DNA of 61,372 bases, from assembly GCF_002844555.1 (NCBI RefSeq), contig NZ_PJNI01000018.1, positions 1-61,372 of the forward strand. The letters are read 5' to 3'. Positions 7,517-16,197 of the stretch are shown here, in pieces. The notes beneath the pieces were generated by a model. It made no database searches. It was given only the letters and a program-made list of their open reading frames with translations, and was not told where the DNA came from. Each line of letters opens with the position of its first letter. Position 1 is the stretch's first letter. This DNA is from Brumimicrobium salinarum (lineage in GTDB: Bacteria > Bacteroidota > Bacteroidia > Flavobacteriales_D > Crocinitomicaceae). A program made the position numbers and the translations under genes.

Positions 7517-8026
7517 ATGACATTAGAAAGAAAAATTGCAAGGGCATTCAATCTAACTCACAAAAATTGGATGAAACACTCAAACCCTTGGAGTGTATGG
7601 ACTCGATATTCCGTTTTGCCAATAATAATATTTGCTTTTTGGAGCAGAATTTGGATTGGGTCGTGGTGTTTAATTCCAGGAGGAATATCCCTATTATGGA
7701 TGTTTTTTAATCCTGTATTTTTTAAAGCACCCAAATCAACAAGAAATTGGGCTTCTCGGTCTGTCATGGGTGAAAGGGTATTTCTAAATCGAGATAAGAT
7801 TGACATACCTGCTATACATAAAGGTCCAATACATAATATACTTAACGGTGTTTCCTCTATCGGAATGGTCATTGCAATATGGGCTACAGTAGTGTATTCA
7901 GTTTGGGGAGCAATTTTGGGAATAGTATTAGCCTATTTAGGGAAAAGTTGGTTTTTAGACAGAATGGTTTGGCTATATGAAGATATGAAAGATAATAATG
8001 AAGAATATAAAAGTTGGGACTATTGA
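7517..8026 (+). CDS. DUF6653 membrane protein
   Basis: This 169-residue protein has about three to four membrane segments (roughly residues 30-47, 50-68, 110-130, 132-148) and many tryptophans. The motif FNPVFFKAPKSTRNWASRSVMGERVFL and the closing SWFLDRMVWLYEDMK fit the DUF6653 family as I recall it. Function is unknown. It is co-transcribed with the preceding GbsR/MarR regulator, a pairing that suggests a transport, efflux or envelope stress role (inference). It ends directly before attC-like element G, so regulator and membrane protein could travel as a two-gene cassette. Confidence 0.7.
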   Translation: MTLERKIARAFNLTHKNWMKHSNPWSVWTRYSVLPIIIFAFWSRIWIGSWCLIPGGISLLWMFFNPVFFKAPKSTRNWASRSVMGERVFLNRDKIDIPAIHKGPIHNILNGVSSIGMVIAIWATVVYSVWGAILGIVLAYLGKSWFLDRMVWLYEDMKDNNEEYKSWDY

Positions 8027-8028
8027 AT

Positions 8029-8180
8029 ACTAACGCCACACAACAATGTATAATAAAAATAGGCGAGTTAGTGCTAAATTGAAGCTTTATGTCTTGTATC
8101 AAAATTCGTGCTTAATCGAAAGTTTAGTGCTCCGTAAACGCCTACTTTTCATATACTCACCGTTATAGGGCAGTCGAAAC
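8029..8180 (+). repeat. attC-like palindromic element G (full length)
   Basis: It starts at CTAACGCCACACAACAATG two bases after the preceding stop codon and ends at CACCGTTATAGGGCAGTCG. The arms GTATAATAAAAATAGGCG and CGCCTACTTTTCATATAC pair imperfectly. The spacer includes AGTTAGTGCTAAATTGAAGC, TCTTGTATCAAAATTCGTGC and TCGAAAGTTTAGTGCT, which align with the spacer of element B at 1.65 kb. This is the last element of the series. Confidence 0.6.
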
Positions 8181-8230
8181 TTAAGATTAACGCAATTCAT
8201 TAAAAAAACACCGTTGAATTTTAACAGATA

Positions 8231-8749
8231 ATGATCCAAAGCAAGAAAATAGGACGATTAAAACTGATGAAATACTGCCTACTTTCATTGACAGTCGTTT
8301 TAAGTTTGCCAATTTTAATTGCTTTGTTTTATAACACATTTACAAGTGAGTCATTATCTATTTTAACCTTTTACTCAAACTTGACAAAAGGACTTTTAGA
8401 AGACTTTGGTCTTTTTACTGTTCTAGTAATTCTTATGTCCGTTTGTGTATGGTTCATAGGTGGTCTGACAGGTAAATTGATTATTGAAAAAAATAAACCA
8501 AAATTTCTTGTTGGGTTTTTGACATTTTTTTCACTTTGGATATTAATGTTTGTCTTTTGGACTTTACTTAGCGCTGTGAAAAATTCAATAATTTGGGGTC
8601 TGTCAGGCTTTGAATCGGTAGTCTCAGATTGGGTGTTTTATGGACTTTTTATTTTCCTTATTTTAGGAGTTATACACGGTCTAACGATGGGTTATTTCTA
8701 TGGAAATGAATTGAATAAAATGAAAAGATACCAAGCGAGCATTGAATAA
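8231..8749 (+). CDS. Hypothetical four-helix membrane protein
   Basis: This 172-residue inner-membrane protein has four clear hydrophobic segments (about residues 12-32, 55-80, 90-112, 130-150) and a short basic C-terminus. It contains no cysteine-rich or catalytic motif. I do not recognise a family. It follows attC-like element G and is the last small gene of the accessory block. The sequence beyond it (8750-8958) contains only AT-rich spacer with short direct repeats of the ATTATCAATTCTCAATTATT type. Confidence 0.55.
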   Translation: MIQSKKIGRLKLMKYCLLSLTVVLSLPILIALFYNTFTSESLSILTFYSNLTKGLLEDFGLFTVLVILMSVCVWFIGGLTGKLIIEKNKPKFLVGFLTFFSLWILMFVFWTLLSAVKNSIIWGLSGFESVVSDWVFYGLFIFLILGVIHGLTMGYFYGNELNKMKRYQASIE

Positions 8750-8958
8750 GTCCAGATATCAAAGTATCTTCAAATATAAATTATCGTAAAACTATGAACT
8801 ATGCTTATTTGTTTGCGAAACCCTCAATCCTAAAAACCTCTTCAACATTTTCTAACAAAACATATCCATAATTCCACGAATCCACCAAATACCAAACACC
8901 CAAACACGCCCTACTTCAAACAGCACGAAATTATCAATTCTCAATTATTAATTATCCA

Positions 8959-11307
8959 TTATTCAATCCTATAAGGCTGAATCAAAAATGTACTCAATAA
9001 AACAATGGAAATAGAGCTTATCGGCATCAGAATAGCTGCAAAGAGGGGAGTAACATATCCCAAAAATGCAAAAGTGATTCCGAATGTATTGTAGACTAAA
9101 GAGAAATACATACAAGTTCGCAACACTTTTTTAGCATGTAAACCAAATTTAAAGAAGCCTTTTAAGTTTTTGATTTTATCACTTTCGATGATGGCATCAC
9201 ATTTTGGCGTAAATCTAAATTCGTCTTCTGAAACGCTAATTCCTAATTCGGCTTCCGCTAATGCTTCTGAATCATTAAGTCCATCTCCGATAAATGCAAC
9301 AACATCTCCAGCATTATTGAAATCGATAATGTGCTGTTTTTTATCAGTGGGAGAGAGGTTGAAATGCATGTCGATAGGTTTATTCAAACCTTCAAATAAG
9401 ACTTCATCTGTTGCTTGATCTCCAGAAAGTAAAGTGATTTTATATTGTTTTTGCAATCGATTAATCTCCTCAATAATACCTTCTCTCAATTGAGATTGAA
9501 ATTTGAAAAAGCCTAAAACTTGATCATTTATGCTAATGTAACTTCCGCTTTCTTCATATTTTTTGCTTGCGTTTGTAAATCGAGCGTTTCCTAATTTAAT
9601 TGAATCTCCTGTTGAAGTTATGGCTTGAACACCTTGACCAGAAACCTCTTTATAGTCAGTGATAGCATCAATTTGTTCAACCCCTTCTTCTAAATGTTTG
9701 GTAATACTTTTAGAATAGGGATGTGTTGATTGTCGCGTTAAGGCATAAATTTGAGCAATCAATTGTGGCGAAAGTTCTTCTCCTTCATAAATAACGCCTT
9801 CAATTCTGTCCTTGGTTAATGTTCCTGTTTTGTCAAAAACAATGTGATTTATTTTATTCAGTTTTTGAATTTCATGACTATTTCTAAAGTATAAACCTGA
9901 ACGACCGAGCTTTCTTAAGGCATTTCCATATACGAAAGGGAAGGAAATTGCCAAGGCACAAGGACAAGCAACCACAAGAATTGCGGTTACAATTTCTAAA
10001 ATCCTGCTAGGATCAATGAAAGCCCAAGTGATTGCAGCTGCAGCGGAGACAATAGAAACAATAATCAAAAAGTATTTACTCAACAGATTCTCTCTATTTT
10101 GAACGATGGACTTTGTTGTTTTTGCAGATTTATTCCAAATACTGGCAAATTTACTTCGATTGGTAGTGCTTAAAGATTTAACCTCTGTTGCTGATCCAAT
10201 CAATTTACTTCCTGCATATATTTTATCTCCTTTTTTTAAAGTAGCTAAATTGGCCTCTCCGGTGATGAAACTTGTGTCAATAACGGCTTTTTCGTTAATT
10301 AATTCAGCATCGCAAGGAATGATTTCTTCGTTGAATATTTTAAGAATATCATCCTTTTCTATAGCTTCAATTTGAACAACTTCTTCTTCTCCCGTTATTT
10401 TATTCTTTCGGTGAACGCCCAATGGAAAATAAGCCTTTGGATCATTGTCAAAAGACATATTTCTATAAGTCTTGGATTGAAACCATTTTCCGATCAACAA
10501 GAAGAAGACAAAACCTGTAAATGAGTCCATATAACTAGCGCCTTCTTGCATTAAAATAGAGGAGGAGCTCTTAATAAAAAGCACTAAAATCCCCAAGGCA
10601 ACGGGAATGTCAAGGTTTAATTGTTTTGTTTTGATAGCTGTATAGGCAGATATAAAATATCCAGAAGCAGAATATAAAAGTACTGGAATTGCAGCAGCTA
10701 ACGCTAGGTAGGCCGAAAAATTCCGGAAGTCTTCGAACATATCATCTAATCCGAGATATTCAGGAAAAGACCACAACATTACATTTCCAAATGCAAATCC
10801 TGCAACTCCCAATTGCATGAGCAGCTTTTTGTCATAAGCGCTTTTATTTTCCTTTCCTCTTCTTAATTCTGGTTTGTAGCCAATGCTTTCCAGTAAAGTT
10901 GCAACATCAGAAAGTTTGCGGTCTTTTTTGACGGTAAGTGTCAATGTTCTCGCCGTAAAATTAGATTCACTTTCTAAAATATCAGTATTCAGCTTCTTCA
11001 GGTTCTCCAACAAGTAAATGCAAGAACTACAATGAATTGCAGGTAAGAAAAAAGTGACAATATAAATGTCATCGTTTTTAAATTCTATAAAATCATTAAA
11101 GATTTCAGGAACATCTAATGCGGTGTATTTGGCGTTACCTTCCGTCTCCGGTTTAATTCCACTTTGTTCATTAAACTCATAGAATTTATCTAAACCATTA
11201 TCGTTTAGAATTTCGTAAACGGTTAAACAACCCGAACAACAGAAATCTTTTCCATCTTTAGAAATTGGACTTCCGATAACTTTGTCTCCGCAATGATAGC
11301 ATCCCAT
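8959..11307 (-). CDS. ccoI: Copper-translocating P-type ATPase, CcoI/FixI type
   Basis: This 782-residue P1B-type ATPase starts with a four-cysteine metal-binding module (CYHCGDK … CCSGC, residues 3-27). It is followed by an HMA-like domain with HCSSC (about residue 92), membrane helices, the CPC metal path (VACPCALAIS, about 445), the phosphorylation site DKTGTLT (about 490), an HP locus (THPYS) and the hinge GDGLNDS (about 690). The N-terminal cysteine module is the mark of the CcoI/FixI subtype, which supplies copper for cbb3-type cytochrome oxidase. It lies 39 bases downstream of hemN, so both are probably one anaerobic or microaerobic operon. The ccoNOP genes are not in the window. Confidence 0.9.
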   Translation of the reverse strand: MGCYHCGDKVIGSPISKDGKDFCCSGCLTVYEILNDNGLDKFYEFNEQSGIKPETEGNAKYTALDVPEIFNDFIEFKNDDIYIVTFFLPAIHCSSCIYLLENLKKLNTDILESESNFTARTLTLTVKKDRKLSDVATLLESIGYKPELRRGKENKSAYDKKLLMQLGVAGFAFGNVMLWSFPEYLGLDDMFEDFRNFSAYLALAAAIPVLLYSASGYFISAYTAIKTKQLNLDIPVALGILVLFIKSSSSILMQEGASYMDSFTGFVFFLLIGKWFQSKTYRNMSFDNDPKAYFPLGVHRKNKITGEEEVVQIEAIEKDDILKIFNEEIIPCDAELINEKAVIDTSFITGEANLATLKKGDKIYAGSKLIGSATEVKSLSTTNRSKFASIWNKSAKTTKSIVQNRENLLSKYFLIIVSIVSAAAAITWAFIDPSRILEIVTAILVVACPCALAISFPFVYGNALRKLGRSGLYFRNSHEIQKLNKINHIVFDKTGTLTKDRIEGVIYEGEELSPQLIAQIYALTRQSTHPYSKSITKHLEEGVEQIDAITDYKEVSGQGVQAITSTGDSIKLGNARFTNASKKYEESGSYISINDQVLGFFKFQSQLREGIIEEINRLQKQYKITLLSGDQATDEVLFEGLNKPIDMHFNLSPTDKKQHIIDFNNAGDVVAFIGDGLNDSEALAEAELGISVSEDEFRFTPKCDAIIESDKIKNLKGFFKFGLHAKKVLRTCMYFSLVYNTFGITFAFLGYVTPLFAAILMPISSISIVLLSTFLIQPYRIE

Positions 11308-11346
11308 AATAGAACTACGTAAAAACGAAATAAATATTGGTCAGCC

Positions 11347-12699
11347 TTAAACTGACTTACTAAAACGACCTTTTGAAGGCATTTTGTTGGCGTGAGGATC
11401 TAAAGTCATGCAAACATTACGAGAAAATGGTTTACCATCTTCTGTAACTACAATCTCGTTTTCGTTCCATTCAATTATACCGTCTTTTTGGAAATCGTTT
11501 ATTTCCTCTTTAAAAGACATCACATGCGCTTTCATCCAATCGTCGTCTGCAAATGTAGTCTTAAATTGACACATTAATTGAGTTACGTGATCTTTTAAAA
11601 TTGCATCAGTTTGTGTGTGAATATGACCTTTTACGATAGGTAATTCATTGGCATCAATTTTCCCATGATAACCACGTGTACTTTTGATGTTTTGAGCATA
11701 TCCAAAAGGATAAGAAGAGATTGCAGAAGCACCTAATCCAATCATTCTGTCGGTAATATTTGTTGTGTAGCCCATAAAAGTTCGGTTCAGTCGTCCTTCT
11801 TTTAACGCGACAGCTAACATATCGCTCGGTAAAGCGAAATGATCCATACCGATTTCAACATAACCTTCCTCTAGTAATCTTTCTTTCGATTTTTCGTATA
11901 AGGCTCTTTTTTCATCTCCAGAAGGCAAGTCCTCTTCGGAAAACCCTCGTTGTCCTGTTCCTTTTACCCATGGAACGTGAGCGTAAGAATAGAGAGAAAT
12001 AGCATCGGGTTTCAAATGAATGGTTTTATCAATCGTGTCCATCATATCCTCCATTGTCTGCATTGGAAGTCCAAAAACTAAATCGTGACTTATAGAGGTG
12101 AATCCTGCTTTTCTAGAGGCTATGGTAACTTTTTCAACTTGTTCGTATGGTTGAATTCGATTAATTGCTTTTTGTACAATTGGGCTGTAAGATTGCACGC
12201 CAAAACTCACTCTACGGAATCCAAGATCAGAGAGTACCTTCAATTGCTCATCGCTCGTGTGATTCGGGTGCCCTTCAATGCTAAACAATGGATCTGGACC
12301 TGTTTTTACCTTAATGGCTTCAATCAGTCTTTTCAGTTGTTCAGCAGCAAAAAATGTGGGTGTTCCTCCGCCCAAATGTATTTCATCTACTTGAATCGCT
12401 TCACCGTTCAGCTTTTCATACATTTGCCATTCTTTAATGACTGCATCAATGTAAGGCGCTTCAACACTGTGCTGTTTGGTGATGTGTTTGTGACATCCAC
12501 AAAAGGTACACAAACTTTCACAAAATGGAAGGTGAACGTAAACGCTGGTACTGTGATTTTTGTTTTGTTCTGACTTTATGAATTCAGGTTTAAATTCCAA
12601 TTCAGAAAACTCCATTCGATTCCAATCTAGAATCGTTGGGTAGGAGGTATATCGTGGACTTGAAACATTGTATTTATTGATAATTTCTTCACTTAGCAT
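11347..12699 (-). CDS. hemN: Oxygen-independent coproporphyrinogen III oxidase
   Basis: This 450-residue radical-SAM enzyme converts coproporphyrinogen III to protoporphyrinogen IX without oxygen, in the cytoplasm. The [4Fe-4S] motif CESLCTFCGC is at residues 60-69, with the HemN-specific fourth cysteine. The SAM-binding HLGGGTPTFF segment, the N-terminal YNVSSPRYTSYPT typical of true HemN rather than HemW, and the MIGLGASAISS region are also present. It is the first gene of the hemN-ccoI unit, and a weak FNR-like site lies about 60 bases upstream. Length and motifs argue for a complete enzyme. Confidence 0.93.
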   Translation of the reverse strand: MLSEEIINKYNVSSPRYTSYPTILDWNRMEFSELEFKPEFIKSEQNKNHSTSVYVHLPFCESLCTFCGCHKHITKQHSVEAPYIDAVIKEWQMYEKLNGEAIQVDEIHLGGGTPTFFAAEQLKRLIEAIKVKTGPDPLFSIEGHPNHTSDEQLKVLSDLGFRRVSFGVQSYSPIVQKAINRIQPYEQVEKVTIASRKAGFTSISHDLVFGLPMQTMEDMMDTIDKTIHLKPDAISLYSYAHVPWVKGTGQRGFSEEDLPSGDEKRALYEKSKERLLEEGYVEIGMDHFALPSDMLAVALKEGRLNRTFMGYTTNITDRMIGLGASAISSYPFGYAQNIKSTRGYHGKIDANELPIVKGHIHTQTDAILKDHVTQLMCQFKTTFADDDWMKAHVMSFKEEINDFQKDGIIEWNENEIVVTEDGKPFSRNVCMTLDPHANKMPSKGRFSKSV

Positions 12700-12757
12700 A
12701 ATCTCTCTTCAACTTTATTACACTTGCAAATATCGTGTTTATAAGAGGAAGAAACAA

Positions 12758-12771
12758 ATGATAAAAGTCAG
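12758..12771 (-). promoter_or_regulatory. Possible FNR/CRP-like site upstream of hemN
   Basis: On the minus strand the sequence reads CTGACTTTTATCAT, a TGA-N6-TCA dyad like the FNR consensus TTGAT-N4-ATCAA but with mismatches in the outer bases. It sits about 60 bases before the hemN start, a suitable distance for activation of a microaerobic operon. A single weak match in AT-rich DNA may be chance. Confidence 0.3.
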
Positions 12772-12906
12772 TTCTTATTCAATTATGAATTGTAGAATTA
12801 CGAATTATTATTAAAAATAAATTATCTCTAGACAATAGATAGGGAATTCGCATTTTAAAAAATAGATTTCATCTCGATTTCTGGAATAAAAAGTCGTGAC
12901 ATAATA

Positions 12907-12984
12907 AGATTCCTCAATGCTACGCATTATCGGAATGACTGGCGTTGTATGTCATTCCGATGAAGTGAAACGACTGAGGAATCT
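12907..12984. repeat. Imperfect hairpin repeat (AGATTCCTCA type)
   Basis: Within the 353-base gap between hemN and the mscS-like gene, two pairs of perfect arms face each other. AGATTCCTCA (12907-) pairs with TGAGGAATCT (-12984), and nested inside, ATCGGAATGAC pairs with GTCATTCCGAT. Sequences of this AGATTCCTC…CGGAATGAC type are common dispersed intergenic hairpins in bacteria. No other copy was noticed in this window. The rest of the gap is AT-rich without a gene. Confidence 0.6.
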
Positions 12985-13052
12985 CTATTCAATTATCGCT
13001 AAATATTAATTTAGTTTCATAGACATGAGTACCAAATCAAAAGATATTAACT

Positions 13053-14018
13053 TTATGACTCTTGATTTTCGTTTTCATTCTCCTTAGACTTATTCGCCTT
13101 TCCATTTTCCATGGTATCAAAATCAACAACCTCATTCAATTTCTCTCCACCTTTTATACCAAAGTCCAACGTTCTGATTGGGAAAGGAATCATGATGTCT
13201 TCTGCATCAAATGCTTTTTTAATAGCGATAATTGCTTCACTTTGACTCTTCAAGAAATCAAGTTGACTTTTAAATTCAACCCAAATCATAATTCTAAAGT
13301 CAATGGAGCTACCTCCAAAAGCCAAATAAACGAGATCAATGTCGCGATCTTCTTGTCGATTCGGAACATCTTTTACTGCTTCAATAGCAATGTCTCTAAC
13401 GCGTTCAAGATCTTCCCCGTAAGAAACACCAACCATTAAATCAATTCGTTTGTAAACGTTTTCTGAGTCGTTAATTAAAGGGTTTTGAAATAACATTTTA
13501 TTTGGAATGATGATTTCTTGTCCTTGAAAAGAAGCAATTTCCGTAGTTCTAATTCCAATGTGCTTAATTACACCGCTGTGACCTTCACAATGAATTACTT
13601 GTCCCACTTTAAATGGACGTTTTAACGCCATAAAGAAACCTGCAATAAAGTTGGTGGCGATGTCTTGAAATGCAAAACCAAGTGCCAAACCTACAATACC
13701 AGCACCTGCAAGTAGTGAAGTAACGGTTTTGTCGAGATTCAATAGACTGAGCGCTGCAAAAGCTCCAATAACGACAATGGTAACATAAAGAATCTTTGAA
13801 AGAAGTTTAGATAATGATTGATTATTTAAAGCTTTCATTAGTAACTTACTGAATAGGTTTCTAATGAGTTTACCTACTAAGACAAATCCTATTAAAACTA
13901 GAATCGCCAAAGCAAAATTGGGCAACATAGCCACAATTTTTTCAACCCAGCCAATTAATTTCTCAATAATTAAATCATAATACTTCTTCAATTCCATATA
14001 ATTAATTTTAGTTTCCAT
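13053..14018 (-). CDS. Small-conductance mechanosensitive channel (MscS family)
   Basis: This 321-residue protein has three N-terminal membrane helices (about residues 32-55, 72-95, 97-125). The pore helix is rich in Gly and Ala (LLAGAGIVGLALGFAFQDIATNFIAGFF), the signature of MscS. The soluble beta domain follows (PFKVGQVIHCEGHSGVIKHIGIRTTEI, then IIIPNKMLFQNPLIN). It releases solutes on hypo-osmotic shock from the inner membrane. A charged Lys/Glu/Asn tail follows the beta domain. The gene stands alone, with a 100-base AT-rich gap separating it from oxyR. Confidence 0.9.
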   Translation of the reverse strand: METKINYMELKKYYDLIIEKLIGWVEKIVAMLPNFALAILVLIGFVLVGKLIRNLFSKLLMKALNNQSLSKLLSKILYVTIVVIGAFAALSLLNLDKTVTSLLAGAGIVGLALGFAFQDIATNFIAGFFMALKRPFKVGQVIHCEGHSGVIKHIGIRTTEIASFQGQEIIIPNKMLFQNPLINDSENVYKRIDLMVGVSYGEDLERVRDIAIEAVKDVPNRQEDRDIDLVYLAFGGSSIDFRIMIWVEFKSQLDFLKSQSEAIIAIKKAFDAEDIMIPFPIRTLDFGIKGGEKLNEVVDFDTMENGKANKSKENENENQES

Positions 14019-14122
14019 TTAAATTAACAAAATAATAAAGCTTTGGATTTCAATTTTGGATTTTTTCATATTTTAAAGATCATACCTTATGATTTTCCTC
14101 TTCTTAAATTTTAATTTTCAAT

Positions 14123-15046
14123 TTAAACTTTCCATGGGAGCAACTCTACATTCTCCATGTCTATTTTTGCCAATCCTTTACTTCTTTGAATAATGCGCAT
14201 TAGTTTTTTTAAATCTTCCTTCTTAGTATTTCGCTTAAGATGTAAACCTACAATTTGTCGAATAGGCGTGTGATTTACTATTGGTTTAATGTCCGCCGAT
14301 TTTAATTTTAGATGCGGCAAGTAATATTCTGGTACAAGGGTATAACCTCCTTCTTGTTCTACCATTTGAGTGAGCAAATGCAAATTTCCACCTTCGTAGT
14401 TCCATGCGGTTTTTTCATTTTTATCTAAATTACAAAAGCTTATCATTTGTGTTCTTAGGCAGTTTCCTGGACTCAATAACCATGGATGTTCATTTTCTAA
14501 ATCTGTTAACTCAATTTGCTTTGCTTGAATTGAAGGAGCGTAAACCAAAATCTCTTCATTGTATAAGATTTGTTTTTCAAAGGATAAATCTTCGATAGGG
14601 CCAGCCATAACTCCAAAATCGATTTCTTTATCTTTTAAAGCCAAAAGCAATTGCTCTGATGTCAATTCTATAATGTCTAAATGTACATCGCTAATATCAT
14701 CATGCCATTTGGCGTAAATTTCAGGAACTAAATAATTCGAAATGGTTGGAATTACACCAATTTTTATTTCTGACTTATAGGTTCCTTTTATTTTTTGAGT
14801 TTCAATTTCAAGTTGATCATAAGCGGTTTGAATTTCATTCAATATTGGAAAAAGCCTTTCTCCAGCCGATGTTAAGCCGATGGGATTGATATCTCTATTG
14901 ATGATTTTAAACCCAATAGACTCTTCGGCCTTTTTTAATTGCATCGATAAGGTGGGTTGAGTAACGTGACAAGCCTCTGCTGCCCGTTGAAAGTTGTTGT
15001 ACTTTAACAGGGCAAAAATGTAGGATAATTGAACGGGTGAAACCAT
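14123..15046 (-). CDS. oxyR: LysR-type peroxide sensor OxyR
   Basis: This 307-residue LysR-family activator has an N-terminal winged helix (FQRAAEACHVTQPTLSMQLKKAEESIG). Its regulatory domain contains GNCLRTQMISFCN, with cysteines 196 and 205. This reproduces the C199-X8-C208 redox pair of E. coli OxyR in spacing and context, so the protein should sense H2O2 by disulfide formation. I chose the ATG at 15046 (MVSPVQLSYIFALL) because the open frame upstream of it is non-conserved and overlaps the promoter. It is divergent from the ahpC-type peroxiredoxin gene, its expected target. Confidence 0.9.
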   Translation of the reverse strand: MVSPVQLSYIFALLKYNNFQRAAEACHVTQPTLSMQLKKAEESIGFKIINRDINPIGLTSAGERLFPILNEIQTAYDQLEIETQKIKGTYKSEIKIGVIPTISNYLVPEIYAKWHDDISDVHLDIIELTSEQLLLALKDKEIDFGVMAGPIEDLSFEKQILYNEEILVYAPSIQAKQIELTDLENEHPWLLSPGNCLRTQMISFCNLDKNEKTAWNYEGGNLHLLTQMVEQEGGYTLVPEYYLPHLKLKSADIKPIVNHTPIRQIVGLHLKRNTKKEDLKKLMRIIQRSKGLAKIDMENVELLPWKV

Positions 15047-15076
15047 ATAGATAAAATTTATGTAAATATAATAATT

Positions 15077-15113
15077 ATTGATAAAAACAATGAGAAGAAG
15101 ATGCCTATCTTTG
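15077..15113 (+). promoter_or_regulatory. Promoter region of ahpC with candidate OxyR site
   Basis: A -7 box TATCTTTG (15106-15113) fits TAnnTTTG and points toward the peroxiredoxin gene. Just upstream, ATTGATAAAAACAAT (15077-15091) is a short dyad (ATTG-N7-CAAT) of the T-N11-A kind bound by LysR-type regulators. OxyR binding here is inferred from the divergent gene arrangement. The leader to the ATG at 15229 is about 110 bases. Confidence 0.4.
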
Positions 15114-15228
15114 TATCGAAGAAAGAACAAAAGACACTTGAATTAAAAATTGTTAAATGGAAATTCAGGAAAAAATTATTCTTATCTTCAAGCGAAAATT
15201 ATTATTAACCAATAAAAACAAAAATAAA

Positions 15229-15867
15229 ATGTCAATTGTAGGAAAAACTTTTCCAGACATCCAAGTGGATGCGATGAATGAAATGGGGGATACGTTCAAA
15301 ATCAATATTTTGGAAGAAGCAAAGAAAAACAAGAAAAAAGTATTGTTGTTCTGGTATCCAAAAGATTTTACTTATGTATGTCCTACGGAGTTACACGCTT
15401 TTCAATCAAAATTGAAAGAATTTGAAGACAGAAATACCATCGTAATTGGTGCTTCTTGTGACACACCAGAGGTTCACTTTGCGTGGTTAAGTACTTCAAA
15501 AGATAATGGAGGAATTGAAGGGGTAACTTACCCATTGTTAGCAGATTCAAACCGTAATCTATCAAGCATGTTAGGTATTTTGGATATCCAAAACGAAAAA
15601 TACAATGAAGAAACAGATTCTTTCATCGTAGAGGGAGACAATGTAACTTACCGTGCAACTTACTTAATCGACGAAGAAGGTACTGTATTCCACGAAGGTG
15701 TAAATCACATGCCAGTAGGTCGTAATGTAAATGAATTTTTACGTTTAATTGATGCTTATTCTCACGTGCAAACACACGGTGAAGTTTGTCCAGCAAACTG
15801 GGAAGAAGGAAGTGCAGCAATGAGTGCCGATGCGAAAGGTACAGCAGAGTATTTAAAAAACAACTAA
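15229..15867 (+). CDS. ahpC: 2-Cys peroxiredoxin (AhpC/Prx1 type)
   Basis: This 212-residue peroxiredoxin reduces H2O2 and organic peroxides. The peroxidatic cysteine is in the DFTYVCPTE motif (C51), and the resolving cysteine is in HGEVCPANW near the C-terminus, so it is a typical 2-Cys enzyme. The frame is open upstream, but the ATG at 15229 (MSIVGKTFPDI) matches the family start; the extension is lysine-rich, with no conservation. It is followed 12 bases later by a thioredoxin-like gene that could serve as its reductant, and it is divergent from oxyR. The symbol is approximate, since Bacteroidota carry several Prx paralogues. Confidence 0.88.
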   Translation: MSIVGKTFPDIQVDAMNEMGDTFKINILEEAKKNKKKVLLFWYPKDFTYVCPTELHAFQSKLKEFEDRNTIVIGASCDTPEVHFAWLSTSKDNGGIEGVTYPLLADSNRNLSSMLGILDIQNEKYNEETDSFIVEGDNVTYRATYLIDEEGTVFHEGVNHMPVGRNVNEFLRLIDAYSHVQTHGEVCPANWEEGSAAMSADAKGTAEYLKNN

Positions 15868-15879
15868 AAAAATATTAGG

Positions 15880-16197
15880 ATGGCATTTGAAGAGTTAACA
15901 ACAGATACTTTACAAGAAGAAATTTCCAACAACGAAACTGTTTTGGTGCAGTATGCAGCAGGATGGTGTGGAAACTGTAGAATCATGAAACCTAAGTTTA
16001 AGAAATTTGCTCAGGATCATGAGAATGTAAAGTTTATCGTGATTGATGCTGAAAAAAATCCAGAATCTAGAAAGTTAGCTAAAGTTGACAATTTGCCAAC
16101 GTTTGCAGCTTTCAAAAATGGAGAGCTTATTCAGCAAACACAAACTAATAAAACAGAAGTATTAAAATCTTTTATCGATGAGACTACCAGTAATTAG
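15880..16197 (+). CDS. Thioredoxin-family protein
   Basis: This 105-residue thioredoxin-fold protein has an active site WCGNC (C30, C33), an unusual dipeptide between the cysteines compared with the CGPC of classical thioredoxin, and the cis-proline segment NLPTFAAF. It has no signal peptide, so it is cytoplasmic. It is placed directly after the peroxiredoxin and overlaps the next gene by 20 bases, so it most likely recycles the peroxiredoxin (inference). The GNC-type active site suggests a shifted redox potential relative to housekeeping thioredoxin. Confidence 0.88.
   Translation: MAFEELTTDTLQEEISNNETVLVQYAAGWCGNCRIMKPKFKKFAQDHENVKFIVIDAEKNPESRKLAKVDNLPTFAAFKNGELIQQTQTNKTEVLKSFIDETTSN

Noticed and set aside
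51..8180. A classical integron with GTTRRRY attC boxes.
   Set aside because: The junctions are CGTTA-type and most do not fit the GTTRRRY consensus, and no integrase is present, so I call them only attC-like.
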